Assembly (NCBI RefSeq): GCF_001885945.1
Contig: NZ_JXKQ01000001.1
Location: 248,001 to 312,000 of the forward strand
DNA length: 64,000 bases
Direction of reading: 5' to 3'
DNA from: Enterococcus hermanniensis
Lineage (GTDB): Bacteria > Bacillota > Bacilli > Lactobacillales > Enterococcaceae
In this document: piece after piece, positions 43,379-52,796 of the stretch
Layout: each line of letters starts with the position of its first letter
Numbering within the stretch: position 1 is the stretch's first letter
The notes under the pieces: model-generated
The model's database searches: none
What the model saw: only the letters and a program-made list of their open reading frames with translations
Told to the model about the DNA's origin: nothing
Translations under genes and position numbers: made by a program

Positions 43379-46036
43379 TTGACAAAAACAACTTATCAAA
43401 AAGAAACAAACGAATTGATACAAGAATTACAGACTGTACCAGAAGGCTTGAGCCAAGTAGAAGCCCAACAACGGCTGCAAGAAAATGGGCCCAATCAATT
43501 AAAAGAAGCAAAGAAAAAATCGACCCTTACCCTCTTTTTAGATACGTTTAAAGATGCCATGGTCGTAGTCTTACTGATCGTTGCTATCGTTCAAATGGTG
43601 ATGGGTGCCCATGTCGAATCACTAGTGATTTTTGCGGTCTTACTATTGAACTCGGTCGTTAGTGTCATCCAAACAAAAAAAGCAGAAGGCTCATTGGATG
43701 CTTTGAAAAAACTTTCTGCACCAGATGCGAGCGTCTTACGCGCCGGTCAAGAACAATGTATTCCAGCGAACGAGATCGTTGTCGGTGATGTCGTGATTTT
43801 AGAAGCTGGCGATTATGTTCCGGCCGATGGACGTCTATTGGAAGCCGGTTCTTTGAAAGTTGACGAAGGTATGTTGACGGGAGAATCGACTCCGGCTGAA
43901 AAAGAATTGACGACGTTGACGAATGAAGCCCCTGTTGGTGATCGCATCAACATGGTCTTCAGCGGAACAATCGTGACTTATGGTCGCGGGAAATTCTTAG
44001 TAACGGCTACAGGAAATGAAACAGAGATTGGACAAGTCGCTGGCTTGTTAGAATCTACGACAGAGCAAAAAACGCCCTTACAACGCGGTTTAGATAGCTT
44101 TAGTAAAAAATTGAGTATCGCGATTTTGATCTTGTCACTGATTATCTTAGGCGTTCAATTACTACGGATTTTCTTAGATGGCTCTACTGATATGACTCAA
44201 GATATCGTCAATGCCTTCATGTTTGCGGTAGCCGTGGCGGTGGCTGCGATTCCAGAAGCCTTGCAATCAATCGTGACCATCGTTTTATCGTTAGGAACAA
44301 AGAAAATGGCCAAACATCATGCGATCATCCGTAAATTACCAGCAGTTGAAACACTTGGTTCGACCAGTGTCATCTGTACGGATAAAACAGGAACACTAAC
44401 TCAAAACAAAATGACGATCGTGGATCATTATCTAGCGAATGGTCAAGTTGGTGAATTCCCCAATGATCCAACCGATTGGGATAACGATGAACAACGCTTA
44501 GTTGAAATCAGTGTTTTAGCTAATGATGCTTCGATCAGTGAAGATGGCACCAAATTAGGTGATCCAACGGAGATCGCATTGATTGATTTCAGCGAAAAGC
44601 AAAATCAATCGTATCGCGAACTGCGTAAAAAATATCCACGTGAAAATGAATTGCCGTTTGATTCTGATCGTAAATTGATGTCGACATTACACACGATCGA
44701 TCAGAAAAAAATGATGCTGACAAAAGGTGGTCCAGACGTCGTTTTTGAACGTAGTACCAAAGTCTTATTGGATGATGAGATCGTTCCCCTTACACCAGAA
44801 ATCAAAGCCCAATTCCAAAAACAAAATGAAGCTTTCTCAGAGCGAGCGTTGCGTGTCTTAGCCTTTGCTTATAAAGAGGTCGTAAATCCAGAAATCACTT
44901 TAGCAGATGAAGAAGAATTGGTTCTTGTTGGTTTGATGGCGATGATCGATCCGCCACGAGAAGAAGTTTTCCAAGCTGTAGCTGATGCAAATTCAGCTGG
45001 AATCCAGACTATTATGATTACCGGTGACCACAAGACGACTGCCGTAGCGATCGCCAAAGAAATCGGTATTTTCCAATCAGGTGACCAAGCATTGACAGGG
45101 GCTGAATTAGATCGTTTAACGGAAACTGAACTCACAGAACAATTAGAAGCGATCACTGTTTATGCGCGAGTCTCACCTGAAAACAAAATCCGGATCGTTC
45201 GCGCATGGCAAGATAAAGGCCAGATCTCAGCAATGACGGGTGATGGAGTCAATGATGCGCCTGCTTTGAAACAAGCCGATATCGGAATCGCAATGGGAAC
45301 CGGAACCGACGTCGCTAAAGATGCTGCTTCAATGGTCTTGACCGATGACAACTTTGCTTCGATCATTAAAGCCGTAGAAGTCGGACGAAATGTCTTTGAT
45401 AATATCAAAAAAGCCGTTGCGTACCTTTTTGCTGGTAACTTAGGTGCGATCATCTCGATCATCTTTGCTTTAGTGGTTGGTTGGGCAAATCCATTTACAG
45501 CCTTACAATTATTGTTCATCAACTTAGTCAATGACTCGCTTCCAGCGATCGCTTTAGGAATGGAAAAAGCGGAGCCTACCATCATGCAGCGCCAGCCTCG
45601 TGATCCTAACAGTGGGATCTTTACTGGTAAAACATTGACCTCTGTAACCTATCGTGGAATCTTGATTGCGCTCGCTGTGGTCACGGCTCAATGGATCGGT
45701 AACCAGCAATCGGCTGAGATCGGGGTCGCGATGGCCTTTTCGACCTTGATTTTAAGTCGGACACTACAGACCTTTGCTGCTCGTTCGAATACCCAAACTG
45801 CTTTCCAAGCGGGTTTCTTCAGTAATAAAATGGTTATTTTAGCAGTTGTCGTGTGTGCTGGATTGTTCAGCCTGACACTATTGCCTGGTTTAAGAGAAGT
45901 CTTTGCCATTCCTGCAACTTTTACTGTCAATGACATTAGCATAGCATTTGGCTTAGCTGTCGCTGCAGTCGTATTGATGGAAATCACGAAACTGATTATC
46001 GTCAACATCCAACAATCAAAAGGAATAGCGCAATAA
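43379..46036 (+). CDS. P-type cation ATPase (P2A-like), probable Mn2+/Ca2+ exporter
   Basis: About 885 residues. Order: N-terminal cation-ATPase domain, A-domain TGES (about 168-171), helix 4 with PEALQS (about 292), phosphorylation Asp335 in DKTGTLT, KGGPD in the nucleotide domain, MTGDGVND, and the C-terminal helices with NLVNDSLPA. In SERCA the helix-4 motif is PEGLP; the PEAL(S/Q)S form is found in the bacterial exporters of the CaxP/YoaB kind. The true start is TTG 43379, seven nt after GGAGG; an earlier GTG at 43352 has no ribosome site. The Mn2+-sensing leader makes Mn2+ efflux the best guess. Confidence 0.87.
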   Translation: MTKTTYQKETNELIQELQTVPEGLSQVEAQQRLQENGPNQLKEAKKKSTLTLFLDTFKDAMVVVLLIVAIVQMVMGAHVESLVIFAVLLLNSVVSVIQTKKAEGSLDALKKLSAPDASVLRAGQEQCIPANEIVVGDVVILEAGDYVPADGRLLEAGSLKVDEGMLTGESTPAEKELTTLTNEAPVGDRINMVFSGTIVTYGRGKFLVTATGNETEIGQVAGLLESTTEQKTPLQRGLDSFSKKLSIAILILSLIILGVQLLRIFLDGSTDMTQDIVNAFMFAVAVAVAAIPEALQSIVTIVLSLGTKKMAKHHAIIRKLPAVETLGSTSVICTDKTGTLTQNKMTIVDHYLANGQVGEFPNDPTDWDNDEQRLVEISVLANDASISEDGTKLGDPTEIALIDFSEKQNQSYRELRKKYPRENELPFDSDRKLMSTLHTIDQKKMMLTKGGPDVVFERSTKVLLDDEIVPLTPEIKAQFQKQNEAFSERALRVLAFAYKEVVNPEITLADEEELVLVGLMAMIDPPREEVFQAVADANSAGIQTIMITGDHKTTAVAIAKEIGIFQSGDQALTGAELDRLTETELTEQLEAITVYARVSPENKIRIVRAWQDKGQISAMTGDGVNDAPALKQADIGIAMGTGTDVAKDAASMVLTDDNFASIIKAVEVGRNVFDNIKKAVAYLFAGNLGAIISIIFALVVGWANPFTALQLLFINLVNDSLPAIALGMEKAEPTIMQRQPRDPNSGIFTGKTLTSVTYRGILIALAVVTAQWIGNQQSAEIGVAMAFSTLILSRTLQTFAARSNTQTAFQAGFFSNKMVILAVVVCAGLFSLTLLPGLREVFAIPATFTVNDISIAFGLAVAAVVLMEITKLIIVNIQQSKGIAQ

Positions 46037-46052
46037 GTAAGAACTAAACCAA

Positions 46053-46090
46053 AAAAAGGAGGTACGACAATTGTCGTACCTCCTTTTTAT
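46053..46090. terminator. Bidirectional intrinsic terminator
   Basis: Perfect 18-bp palindrome centred at 46070/46071 (arms start AAAAAGGAGGTACGAC) flanked by T run; no true loop in the DNA, so about 4 nt open in RNA. Between convergent genes. Confidence 0.85.
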
Positions 46091-46822
46091 TTATAGTAAT
46101 TGTTGTAAGTAGCGTTGGATCCGAGGATTGTCACTAGTAAAAAATGACTGCGTATCCCCATCAAACGTGATTTCACCATCTTCTAAAAAGACGATCCGAT
46201 CTGCAACTTTTCGTGCAAATTCGACATGGTGAGTCACGACGATTTGGCCATTTCCTGTTTCGGCCAATTTTTTGATAACTAGTAATACTTCTTGTGCCAA
46301 CTCAGGGTCTAACGCACTCGTTGGTTCATCATAAAGCATAAATTCTGGTTCCATCGCGAGTGCGCGTGCAATGGCGACCCGTTGCATCTGCCCACCAGAT
46401 AGTTGGCTAGGACGATCCTTCGCTTTGTCGGATAAACCAACTTGTTTCAATAAACCTTCTGCTTGGGTCCGAGCTTGTTCTTTTGACACTTTTTTGACTT
46501 GGGTCGGACCTTCCATCACATTTTGGATGACTGTAAAATGAGGGAAAAGATTATACGCTTGGAAAACGATACTAAAATGTCCGCGGTATTTTTTTAATTG
46601 CGAAAAAGCAATTTTTTGCGGAAACGTCAGTTTATCGTCACCGATCGTGATCGTTCCGCTGTCTGGTGTTTCTAATAGATCGATTGAACGTAATAAGGTA
46701 CTTTTTCCAGATCCAGATGGTCCTAAGATCACTGTCGTTTCACCTGGTTGGAAGGTTAGATTGATGTCTTTAAGTACATGATTTCCATCAAATGTTTTAT
46801 TTAAATTTTCAATTGTCAACAT
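46091..46822 (-). CDS. tcyC: Amino-acid ABC importer ATPase, cystine-type (TcyC/GlnQ-like)
   Basis: 243 residues of the polar amino-acid ATPase family: Walker A GPSGSGKST, signature LSGGQMQRVAIARA, Walker B FMLYDEPTSALDP, H-loop THH. It is the last gene of the operon trans-sulfuration enzyme, binding protein, permease, ATPase. The start follows a GGAGGAGGAG run. The cystine role rests on its neighbours, since ATPases of this family look alike whatever the substrate. Confidence 0.78.
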   Translation of the reverse strand: MLTIENLNKTFDGNHVLKDINLTFQPGETTVILGPSGSGKSTLLRSIDLLETPDSGTITIGDDKLTFPQKIAFSQLKKYRGHFSIVFQAYNLFPHFTVIQNVMEGPTQVKKVSKEQARTQAEGLLKQVGLSDKAKDRPSQLSGGQMQRVAIARALAMEPEFMLYDEPTSALDPELAQEVLLVIKKLAETGNGQIVVTHHVEFARKVADRIVFLEDGEITFDGDTQSFFTSDNPRIQRYLQQLL

Positions 46823-46839
46823 TGTCTGTTCTCCTCCTC

Positions 46840-47493
46840 CTAATAAACCATCCGTTTTTCAAGCACAGATTGTAGATAATTTAAAAGAGTACAGAAAATC
46901 AAGTAATAGACAGCGACCATACAATAAAGCAGTAATGGTTCATAGGTGCGCGCGGCGATTCTTTGGGCCGTCATAAAAATTTCTACAATCGTGATGCTGG
47001 CAGCTAGTGAAGTATCTTTTACTAAGCTGACAAAGTTGTTGGATAATGGCGGCAAGGCGATTTTAAAAGCTTGCGGTGCAATGATGCGATATAAAATCTG
47101 CCAACGACTCATTCCGAGTGACGCAGCCGATTCATATTGCCCTTGAGGAATCGCTAATAACGCCGAGCGGATATTTTCCGAAGCATAAGCCCCTGTATTT
47201 AATGAAAAAGTCAAAATCGCTGCTGTCCAAGCATCCATTTGGATCCCGACAGATGGCAAGCCGAAGAAGACAATAAATAATTGGACAAGTAACGGTGTCC
47301 CGCGAAAGATCCAGACGTAGATAAAAAAGATTCCATTGATCAAACGATTTTTAGAGATCCGAGCTAAGGCCGTGACCAATGCTAAAATCATCCCCAACGC
47401 AAAAGAGATCAAAGTCAATGGGATCGTCATTTTTATCAGTGCCCAAAATAAAGGCAGCGCTGAGCTTTGAATAATATCAAGTGTTCGTTCCAT
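46840..47493 (-). CDS. tcyB: Amino-acid ABC importer permease, cystine-type (TcyB-like)
   Basis: 217 residues with about five helices and the EAA motif of importer permeases (ESAASLGMSRWQILYRIIAPQAFKIALP). Substrates of the polar amino-acid family cannot be read from the permease, but the operon contains a trans-sulfuration enzyme. The start follows GAGGGG. It is separated from the binding-protein gene by 109 bp that holds two hairpins without T runs. Confidence 0.78.
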   Translation of the reverse strand: MERTLDIIQSSALPLFWALIKMTIPLTLISFALGMILALVTALARISKNRLINGIFFIYVWIFRGTPLLVQLFIVFFGLPSVGIQMDAWTAAILTFSLNTGAYASENIRSALLAIPQGQYESAASLGMSRWQILYRIIAPQAFKIALPPLSNNFVSLVKDTSLAASITIVEIFMTAQRIAARTYEPLLLYCMVAVYYLIFCTLLNYLQSVLEKRMVY

Positions 47494-47521
47494 GTTGTTT
47501 ACCCCTCGTTCATAATCAGCT

Positions 47522-47591
47522 GCCGGTAATTAGTACCGACAACATTGCTAGCAGATACCGTTTTACCTCTTGCCGCATTGCGACAAGAGGT
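47522..47591 (-). other. Intercistronic hairpins between binding protein and permease genes
   Basis: On the minus strand ACCTCTTGTCGC / GCGGCAAGAGGT (47591-47565, loop AAT) and GTCGGTA / TACCGGC (47540-47522, loop CTAAT). Neither has a T run. They probably stabilise the upstream mRNA end, so that more binding protein than permease is made. Confidence 0.6.
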
Positions 47592-47602
47592 AAAAAGTAT
47601 GC

Positions 47603-48382
47603 TTATTTAGTGATATCTTTATTGAAATATTTCTCAGATAATTTCGTCAATGTGCCATCTGCTTCTAATTCTTTGATGGCTTTATCCATTTTATCGGCTA
47701 AATCTTTGTCATCTTTATGGAGCATCGCAGCCACTTTCGTTGATTCATCTGATGTTTTTACAATTTTAATTGGTGCATCTGGTTTTTGTTTCAAATAGTC
47801 ATAGTAAGTGACGTCATCGTTCAATGTTGCATCGGCACGTTTGTCCCCAACCAATTCAACTGCTTTACTAAATCCATCGACACTAGAAATGTCTGCGCCT
47901 AAGTCTTCAGCCATTTGTGCATAGTTACTCGTCAATGATTGAGCTGAAGTTTTCCCTTTCAAATCTGAGAAGTCTTTGATATCATCATTGTCTTTGTTTA
48001 CGATCAATGCTGGGTGAGAAACTGAATAAGGTGTCGTGAACAAGTATTTTTCTTTACGTTCATCAGTGATTGATACTTGATTGAAAACGACATCTGTTTT
48101 GTTTGCATCAAAAGCAGCCAACATTGAATCCCATGGTGCTTCTACAAATTTAACTTCATAGTCCATTTTTTTAGCGACAGCTTTTGCCACATCTACGTCA
48201 AAACCAGTTAGTTTATCATTGTCATCACGATAAGAAAACGGTGAATAAGTTCCTTCTGTCCCGACTCTTAAAACTTTTTTTGAGCTTGAATCGCTACTGT
48301 CATCTGATTTTGATTGGCAGCCTGCTAAAAACAAGACTCCTACTGCTAAGATACTAGCAACGGCAATAAGTGATTTTTTCAT
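47603..48382 (-). CDS. tcyA: Amino-acid ABC importer binding lipoprotein, cystine-type (TcyA-like)
   Basis: About 259 residues. A lipoprotein signal ends in LFLAGC with lipid-modified Cys22, followed by a Ser/Asp-rich linker and the SBP_bac_3 fold (VGTEGTYSPFSYRD start). ATG 48382 has GGAGGG upstream; the longest frame starts 12 codons before. It sits 4 bp after the stop of the trans-sulfuration gene, so they are co-translated. The substrate, cystine or another sulfur amino acid, is inferred from this. Confidence 0.8.
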   Translation of the reverse strand: MKKSLIAVASILAVGVLFLAGCQSKSDDSSDSSSKKVLRVGTEGTYSPFSYRDDNDKLTGFDVDVAKAVAKKMDYEVKFVEAPWDSMLAAFDANKTDVVFNQVSITDERKEKYLFTTPYSVSHPALIVNKDNDDIKDFSDLKGKTSAQSLTSNYAQMAEDLGADISSVDGFSKAVELVGDKRADATLNDDVTYYDYLKQKPDAPIKIVKTSDESTKVAAMLHKDDKDLADKMDKAIKELEADGTLTKLSEKYFNKDITK

Positions 48383-48386
48383 TTTT

Positions 48387-49538
<1,152 letters not shown>

Positions 49539-49586
49539 CTATTTTTTACATTTCTCAAGAATTTTTTTCAATCGATCAGTTTTATT

Positions 49587-49619
49587 TTAAAGTCTTTCCA
49601 GAGCGCTGCGACAACACAT
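49587..49619 (-). CDS. 10-codon mini-ORF beginning Met-Cys-Cys (second leader peptide)
   Basis: An ATG at 49619 lies after AAGGAGGAG with a 5-nt gap. The encoded peptide is MCCRSALERL, ending with TAA at 49587-49589. It starts 61 bp before the trans-sulfuration gene (counting from its stop) and lies after the terminator at 49657. Cys codons at positions 2 and 3 next to such a strong ribosome site are unlikely by chance. It may be a second Cys sensor, acting on translation or on RNA stability. Confidence 0.6.
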   Translation of the reverse strand: MCCRSALERL

Positions 49620-49656
49620 GGCGACTCCTCCTTCTTCATTAGGCAGATTTGAATAC

Positions 49657-49692
49657 AAAAAAAGAGGCACAAGCTATTAAAGCTGTACCTCT
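49657..49692 (-). terminator. Attenuator terminator of the sulfur amino-acid operon
   Basis: On the minus strand the hairpin AGAGGTACAGCT / AGCTTGTGCCTCT (12 bp, one bulged T, loop TTAAT) is followed by seven T residues. It lies between the first leader peptide and the structural genes, so the operon is read only when it fails to form. Confidence 0.88.
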
Positions 49693-49736
49693 TGCAATCG
49701 TTAAAAGTAAAAAGCATTTAAACGAGTCCAGAACAG

Positions 49737-49835
49737 TTAATAGGCATGACAAAATGGTATGATGTTTTTTTGCATCATACAACAACACGCTGATTTAACT
49801 GTTTGATGGTTCATCATTGTCATGTCGTTCGTCAT
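49737..49835 (-). CDS. 32-codon leader peptide with Cys-Cys-Cys-Met-Met
   Basis: ATG 49835 is preceded by the strong ribosome site AAGGGGG at 8 nt and follows the predicted transcription start by about 20 nt. The peptide starts MTNDMTMMNH, has SACCCMMQKN in the middle and ends FCHAY. Three Cys codons (all TGT) and two ATG codons are consecutive at residues 17-21; there are 4 Cys and 6 Met in 32 residues. A hairpin GTATGATG / CATCATAC begins at the last Cys codon (49780-49757). The position before an intrinsic terminator and a Cys/Met operon fits an attenuation leader peptide. Confidence 0.78.
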   Translation of the reverse strand: MTNDMTMMNHQTVKSACCCMMQKNIIPFCHAY

Positions 49836-49864
49836 GGTTCGGACCCCCTTAATTGATTGGCTTA

Positions 49865-49893
49865 AATTTAGCATTTTAAAAATGAGAAGTCAA
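49865..49893 (-). promoter_or_regulatory. Promoter of the sulfur amino-acid operon
   Basis: On the minus strand TTGACT (49893-49888) and TAAATT (49870-49865), spacer 17 bp. Transcription would begin near 49858, eight nt before the ribosome site of the first leader peptide. Confidence 0.65.
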
Positions 49894-50028
49894 TAAATTA
49901 ATTTCTGTCATTTCTTAAAATAACTTTAATCTAGAAATGTTGATTCTCATTAATTTTCTGAATGTGCGCTTTTTTATAAAACAATCAGCGTATAAAAAAA
50001 CTACAACGTGGCCTCAAAAACGAAGACG

Positions 50029-50673
50029 TTAGAAAAACATCTGTAGAAAAGACCAAAGATAGCGTAACAAACGGAACAAAATAAATAAAAGAAACAAATT
50101 TCCCAAAACGAAGCCCACGGCATTTCCAGCACTAGCTTTTAAATTCCCCCAAGTAAAACGCCGTAAAAAACGTGGCACAGAACTGTACCCATTGCGTTTC
50201 AAGCGAAACTTTTCTTCATAGGTCAATTCCAAGATATCATAATAAATGATCTGTAGAGGTTCAGTAGTAAAAAATGCTTTAGCAAAGCCCACCATTAGCG
50301 TATAACGCTTGTTGTTTGATGGTAAATTACGGACATTCTTCTTGCTAATAGCGACTTTCTCCTGGTCGATTACTTGATAGCTATATTCCGTTTCTTCGAT
50401 TTTAACGATCTTAGCTTCAGGTTGATTTTTCGCTAAAAAGGCTTGATAGACTTCTGGAAATTTACGCTGTTGGATCACCAAGAAAATCAATATACCCAGC
50501 AAAATAACGATCAGCAAAAGATTCAGCAATAAATGCTCCCCGAAAAAGAAGCTATAAGCGGCAATGATCAGCAACGCGGCTGTACACAAGCTGATCCGTT
50601 TCCAATAATAGGTTTGATACATCTTATGGATCGTTCGTTGATAATAATCAAAATCGGCGGTCGCAAAATCCAT
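50029..50673 (-). CDS. Membrane protein of unknown function
   Basis: About 214 residues. Two closely spaced helices near the N-terminus (about 28-46 and 50-67), a soluble part of about 90 residues with beta character (EAKIVKIEETEYSYQVID, a YcxB-like feel), then a C-terminal helix (about 185-205). ATG 50673 follows GAAAGGAGGGGAG; a longer frame starts 6 codons earlier. It reads away from the sulfur amino-acid operon, with about 150 bp of promoter-bearing DNA after its stop. I do not recognise a function. Confidence 0.65.
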   Translation of the reverse strand: MDFATADFDYYQRTIHKMYQTYYWKRISLCTAALLIIAAYSFFFGEHLLLNLLLIVILLGILIFLVIQQRKFPEVYQAFLAKNQPEAKIVKIEETEYSYQVIDQEKVAISKKNVRNLPSNNKRYTLMVGFAKAFFTTEPLQIIYYDILELTYEEKFRLKRNGYSSVPRFLRRFTWGNLKASAGNAVGFVLGNLFLLFILFRLLRYLWSFLQMFF

Positions 50674-50900
50674 CTGCTCCCCTCCTTTCACTTACTAACT
50701 TTTTCTAAGTATAACGGACAGACGGACAAAAGTCAGTTGCTTTTATTCAGTTAAAGTTAAATGATTAACAGCTTTAGACTATTTTAAATCTTTTTTGTGA
50801 AAAATAACACTTTTGTTTTAAAACGCTTTTTTTCTGTCGCTAGTAGGGTATACTAACAGTATAAAAACGATTACTTTTAATCAAGTGAAGGGGTATACTT

Positions 50901-51122
50901 ATGAAAACAGCGATGGTTCTTTCCACTATTTTGATTGCTTTGGTCAATTTTTATCTTTTCTATGTTTATTTTAAAGAGAAAAAAATTAAGGATAGTCTGG
51001 AGAAACTAGCTGTAATGTTTGGGGTAAACATGAGCGTACTATTTATCGACAGCCTGCTGTTATTCTTTGGTGCACTCGCTGAAGAAGGCTTTGCTTTATT
51101 GACAATTTTGATAGAATTATAA
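50901..51122 (+). CDS. Small two-helix membrane protein
   Basis: 73 residues with helices at about 4-24 and 43-62 separated by a charged segment (KEKKIKDSLEKLA). It starts after GTGAAGGGG. TATACT at 50849-50854 may be its -10 box. A 12-of-14 cre-like sequence lies around 50820-50833. It is monocistronic with a terminator. No family recognised. Confidence 0.55.
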   Translation: MKTAMVLSTILIALVNFYLFYVYFKEKKIKDSLEKLAVMFGVNMSVLFIDSLLLFFGALAEEGFALLTILIEL

Positions 51123-51125
51123 ACT

Positions 51126-51171
51126 AAAAAAACAGACGACACTTCACTCTTTGAGGTTCGTCTGTTTTTTT
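51126..51171 (+). terminator. Intrinsic terminator after the small membrane protein
   Basis: Arms AAACAGACGA / TCGTCTGTTT with an 18-nt loop and a T run. Confidence 0.8.
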
Positions 51172-51273
51172 AAGTCCCGGTAATGGATCTCCAGTTAACG
51201 TTTAATTTACGCTATGATTTATCGCTGATTTTCTTTATAGAAAAATTTTTTGGCTGCTTTTAAATAAAAAAGA

Positions 51274-51309
51274 TTGACAAAGAAATTACGATACGCTATT
51301 GTATCGTAA
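51274..51309 (+). promoter_or_regulatory. Promoter and operator of the TetR-SDR unit
   Basis: TTGACA (51274-51279) and TATTGT (51297-51302), spacer 17 bp. A perfect inverted repeat TTACGATAC-GCTATT-GTATCGTAA (51286-51309) covers the -10 box. Confidence 0.8.
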
Positions 51310-51326
51310 TAAAAGAGGTGAAATTT

Positions 51327-51905
51327 TTGAGAAAAAATGTGGGAAGACCTAGAAATAAAGAAGTCGACGAGAAAATTTTAAGTGCGGTCAGAGAGCTGTT
51401 GACCCAAAATAGTCCAGATAAATTATCGATTGAGGGCATCGCAGAATATGCCCAAGTCGGAAAGGCGTCAATCTATCGTCGCTATGCAGGCAAAGATGAA
51501 TTGATCTTAGCTGCCTTAGCCGATGCTAAGTCTATGGATCTAACAAATTTATCACTAGATGCTTCTCCTCTAGCAATCATCTCAGAAATCGTCACTCGTT
51601 TTTTAACGACCTACAATAATCCAACCGGTAGACGAATGATCATGATGGCTGTGAATACAACGACTTCCAGTGATAAACTATCCAAGGCGTATTGGGATAT
51701 CCACGCTATTCCACAAATAGAAGATCTGGCTGCTCTATTAGAAAACTTACAAACACAAAAAAAGTTATCACCCAACATTGATCCAAAAATTGCAGCCGAG
51801 ACACTAATCAGCGTTTTTACTGCTCAGTTTCTTTTACGTCCACAAGAGGAAGTAGCCGGAGCACTCACACCAATTTTAGAACAATTATTCTCTACTTGGG
51901 AATAA
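51327..51905 (+). CDS. TetR-family regulator of the adjacent SDR gene
   Basis: About 192 residues. The N-terminal VGRPRNKEVDEKIL leads into the helix-turn-helix (about 25-50, GKASIYRRYAGKDELI); the rest is an all-helical ligand domain of the TetR_C type. The frame can begin at GTG 51318, but this lies inside the GAGGTG ribosome site. TTG 51327 at 6 nt is the better start. It is 59 bp upstream of the SDR gene, and a similar operator half-site pair occurs before both genes, so it probably represses itself and the SDR. Ligand unknown. Confidence 0.78.
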   Translation: MRKNVGRPRNKEVDEKILSAVRELLTQNSPDKLSIEGIAEYAQVGKASIYRRYAGKDELILAALADAKSMDLTNLSLDASPLAIISEIVTRFLTTYNNPTGRRMIMMAVNTTTSSDKLSKAYWDIHAIPQIEDLAALLENLQTQKKLSPNIDPKIAAETLISVFTAQFLLRPQEEVAGALTPILEQLFSTWE

Positions 51906-51917
51906 TTTTTTAACTAA

Positions 51918-51945
51918 TTACGATACGAAACTGTTCTGTATCGAA
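51918..51945 (+). promoter_or_regulatory. Second copy of the TetR operator, before the SDR gene
   Basis: TTACGATAC (51918-51926) and GTATCGAA (51938-51945) repeat the half-sites of the 51286 operator with an 11-nt gap instead of 6. It lies 20 bp before the SDR start. Confidence 0.65.
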
Positions 51946-51964
51946 TAACTAAGGAGATCACACT

Positions 51965-52717
51965 ATGACTAATAAAGTATTGATTACTGGAGCTAATAAA
52001 GGAATTGGCTTTGAGAGCGCACGTCAATTAGGCCACAAAGGATGGTATATTTTGCTGGGGGCCAGAAATGAAGAACGCGGCTTAGCAGCCGTCCAACAGC
52101 TTAAAAATGAAGGGATCGCTAATGTCGAATGGGTCCAGATTGATTTAAATGATTTGGCTTCAATCACTAACGCCGCTGCCTACATTCGAGAAAACCACTC
52201 TGATTTGAATGCATTGATCAATAATGCAGGGATTTCTGGCGATATGCATAAGCGGCCTTTAGATTTTACTCTTGATGAATTAAAAGCCGTTACAGAGGTC
52301 AATGTTTATGGAAACTTCTCGATGATTAAAGCCTTCACGCCGATTTTAAGCAAAAATCAAGGGAAAATCTTGCATGTGACCCTTCCCGGAATCGGCGCTG
52401 GTTCTTTTCGACCTTTCGCCTATATGGCTAGCAAGGCCTCTCTCAATTCAATGATTCGTAACTTTGGGTATGACTTTAAGAAAAACCAGATTTCTGTCGA
52501 TATCTTTGGTGTCATGCCCGGTGGGATTCAGACCGATTTGAACGACCATATGACCGGCTGGATGATGCGAACATTACCCGAAGGCACCAAGTCAATCGTA
52601 GATGTTTTAACTGATGGAAAATCACATCAAGGAAAAATATTGAGCCGTTCAGGGATGGCAGGCTCATTAACAAAGCACCTACTTAAACAAGTCAACATCT
52701 TTAGTAAAAACAAATAA
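51965..52717 (+). CDS. Short-chain dehydrogenase/reductase
   Basis: 250 residues. The NAD(P)-binding TGANKGIG (about 8-15), the NNAG motif (about 87-90) and the catalytic YxxxK (YMASK, about 159-163) are present; the usual upstream Ser is replaced by a less typical HVTLPGIG stretch. It starts after AAGGAGAT. It is controlled by the adjacent TetR protein. Substrate unknown; a carbonyl reductase role in detoxification is a guess from the regulator. Confidence 0.8.
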   Translation: MTNKVLITGANKGIGFESARQLGHKGWYILLGARNEERGLAAVQQLKNEGIANVEWVQIDLNDLASITNAAAYIRENHSDLNALINNAGISGDMHKRPLDFTLDELKAVTEVNVYGNFSMIKAFTPILSKNQGKILHVTLPGIGAGSFRPFAYMASKASLNSMIRNFGYDFKKNQISVDIFGVMPGGIQTDLNDHMTGWMMRTLPEGTKSIVDVLTDGKSHQGKILSRSGMAGSLTKHLLKQVNIFSKNK

Positions 52718-52762
52718 CCCTTACTTAGAGACTGGCAACTACTTTACACCCTTGTGAGCTGG

Positions 52763-52796
52763 ACTACCTAGCAAAAATCTGCTAGGTAGTTTTTAT
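52763..52796. terminator. Bidirectional terminator
   Basis: Hairpin ACTACCTAGCA / TGCTAGGTAGT with a short A-rich loop and T tract, between convergent genes. Confidence 0.85.

Noticed and set aside
45160-46008. Long minus-strand ORFs opposite the P-type ATPase gene
   Set aside because: They mirror codon bias of the ATPase gene; the ATPase motifs are intact and account for the DNA.
46053-46090. The perfect palindrome after the P-type ATPase as a repressor operator
   Set aside because: It sits between two convergent genes and is flanked by A and T runs, which fits a bidirectional terminator better.
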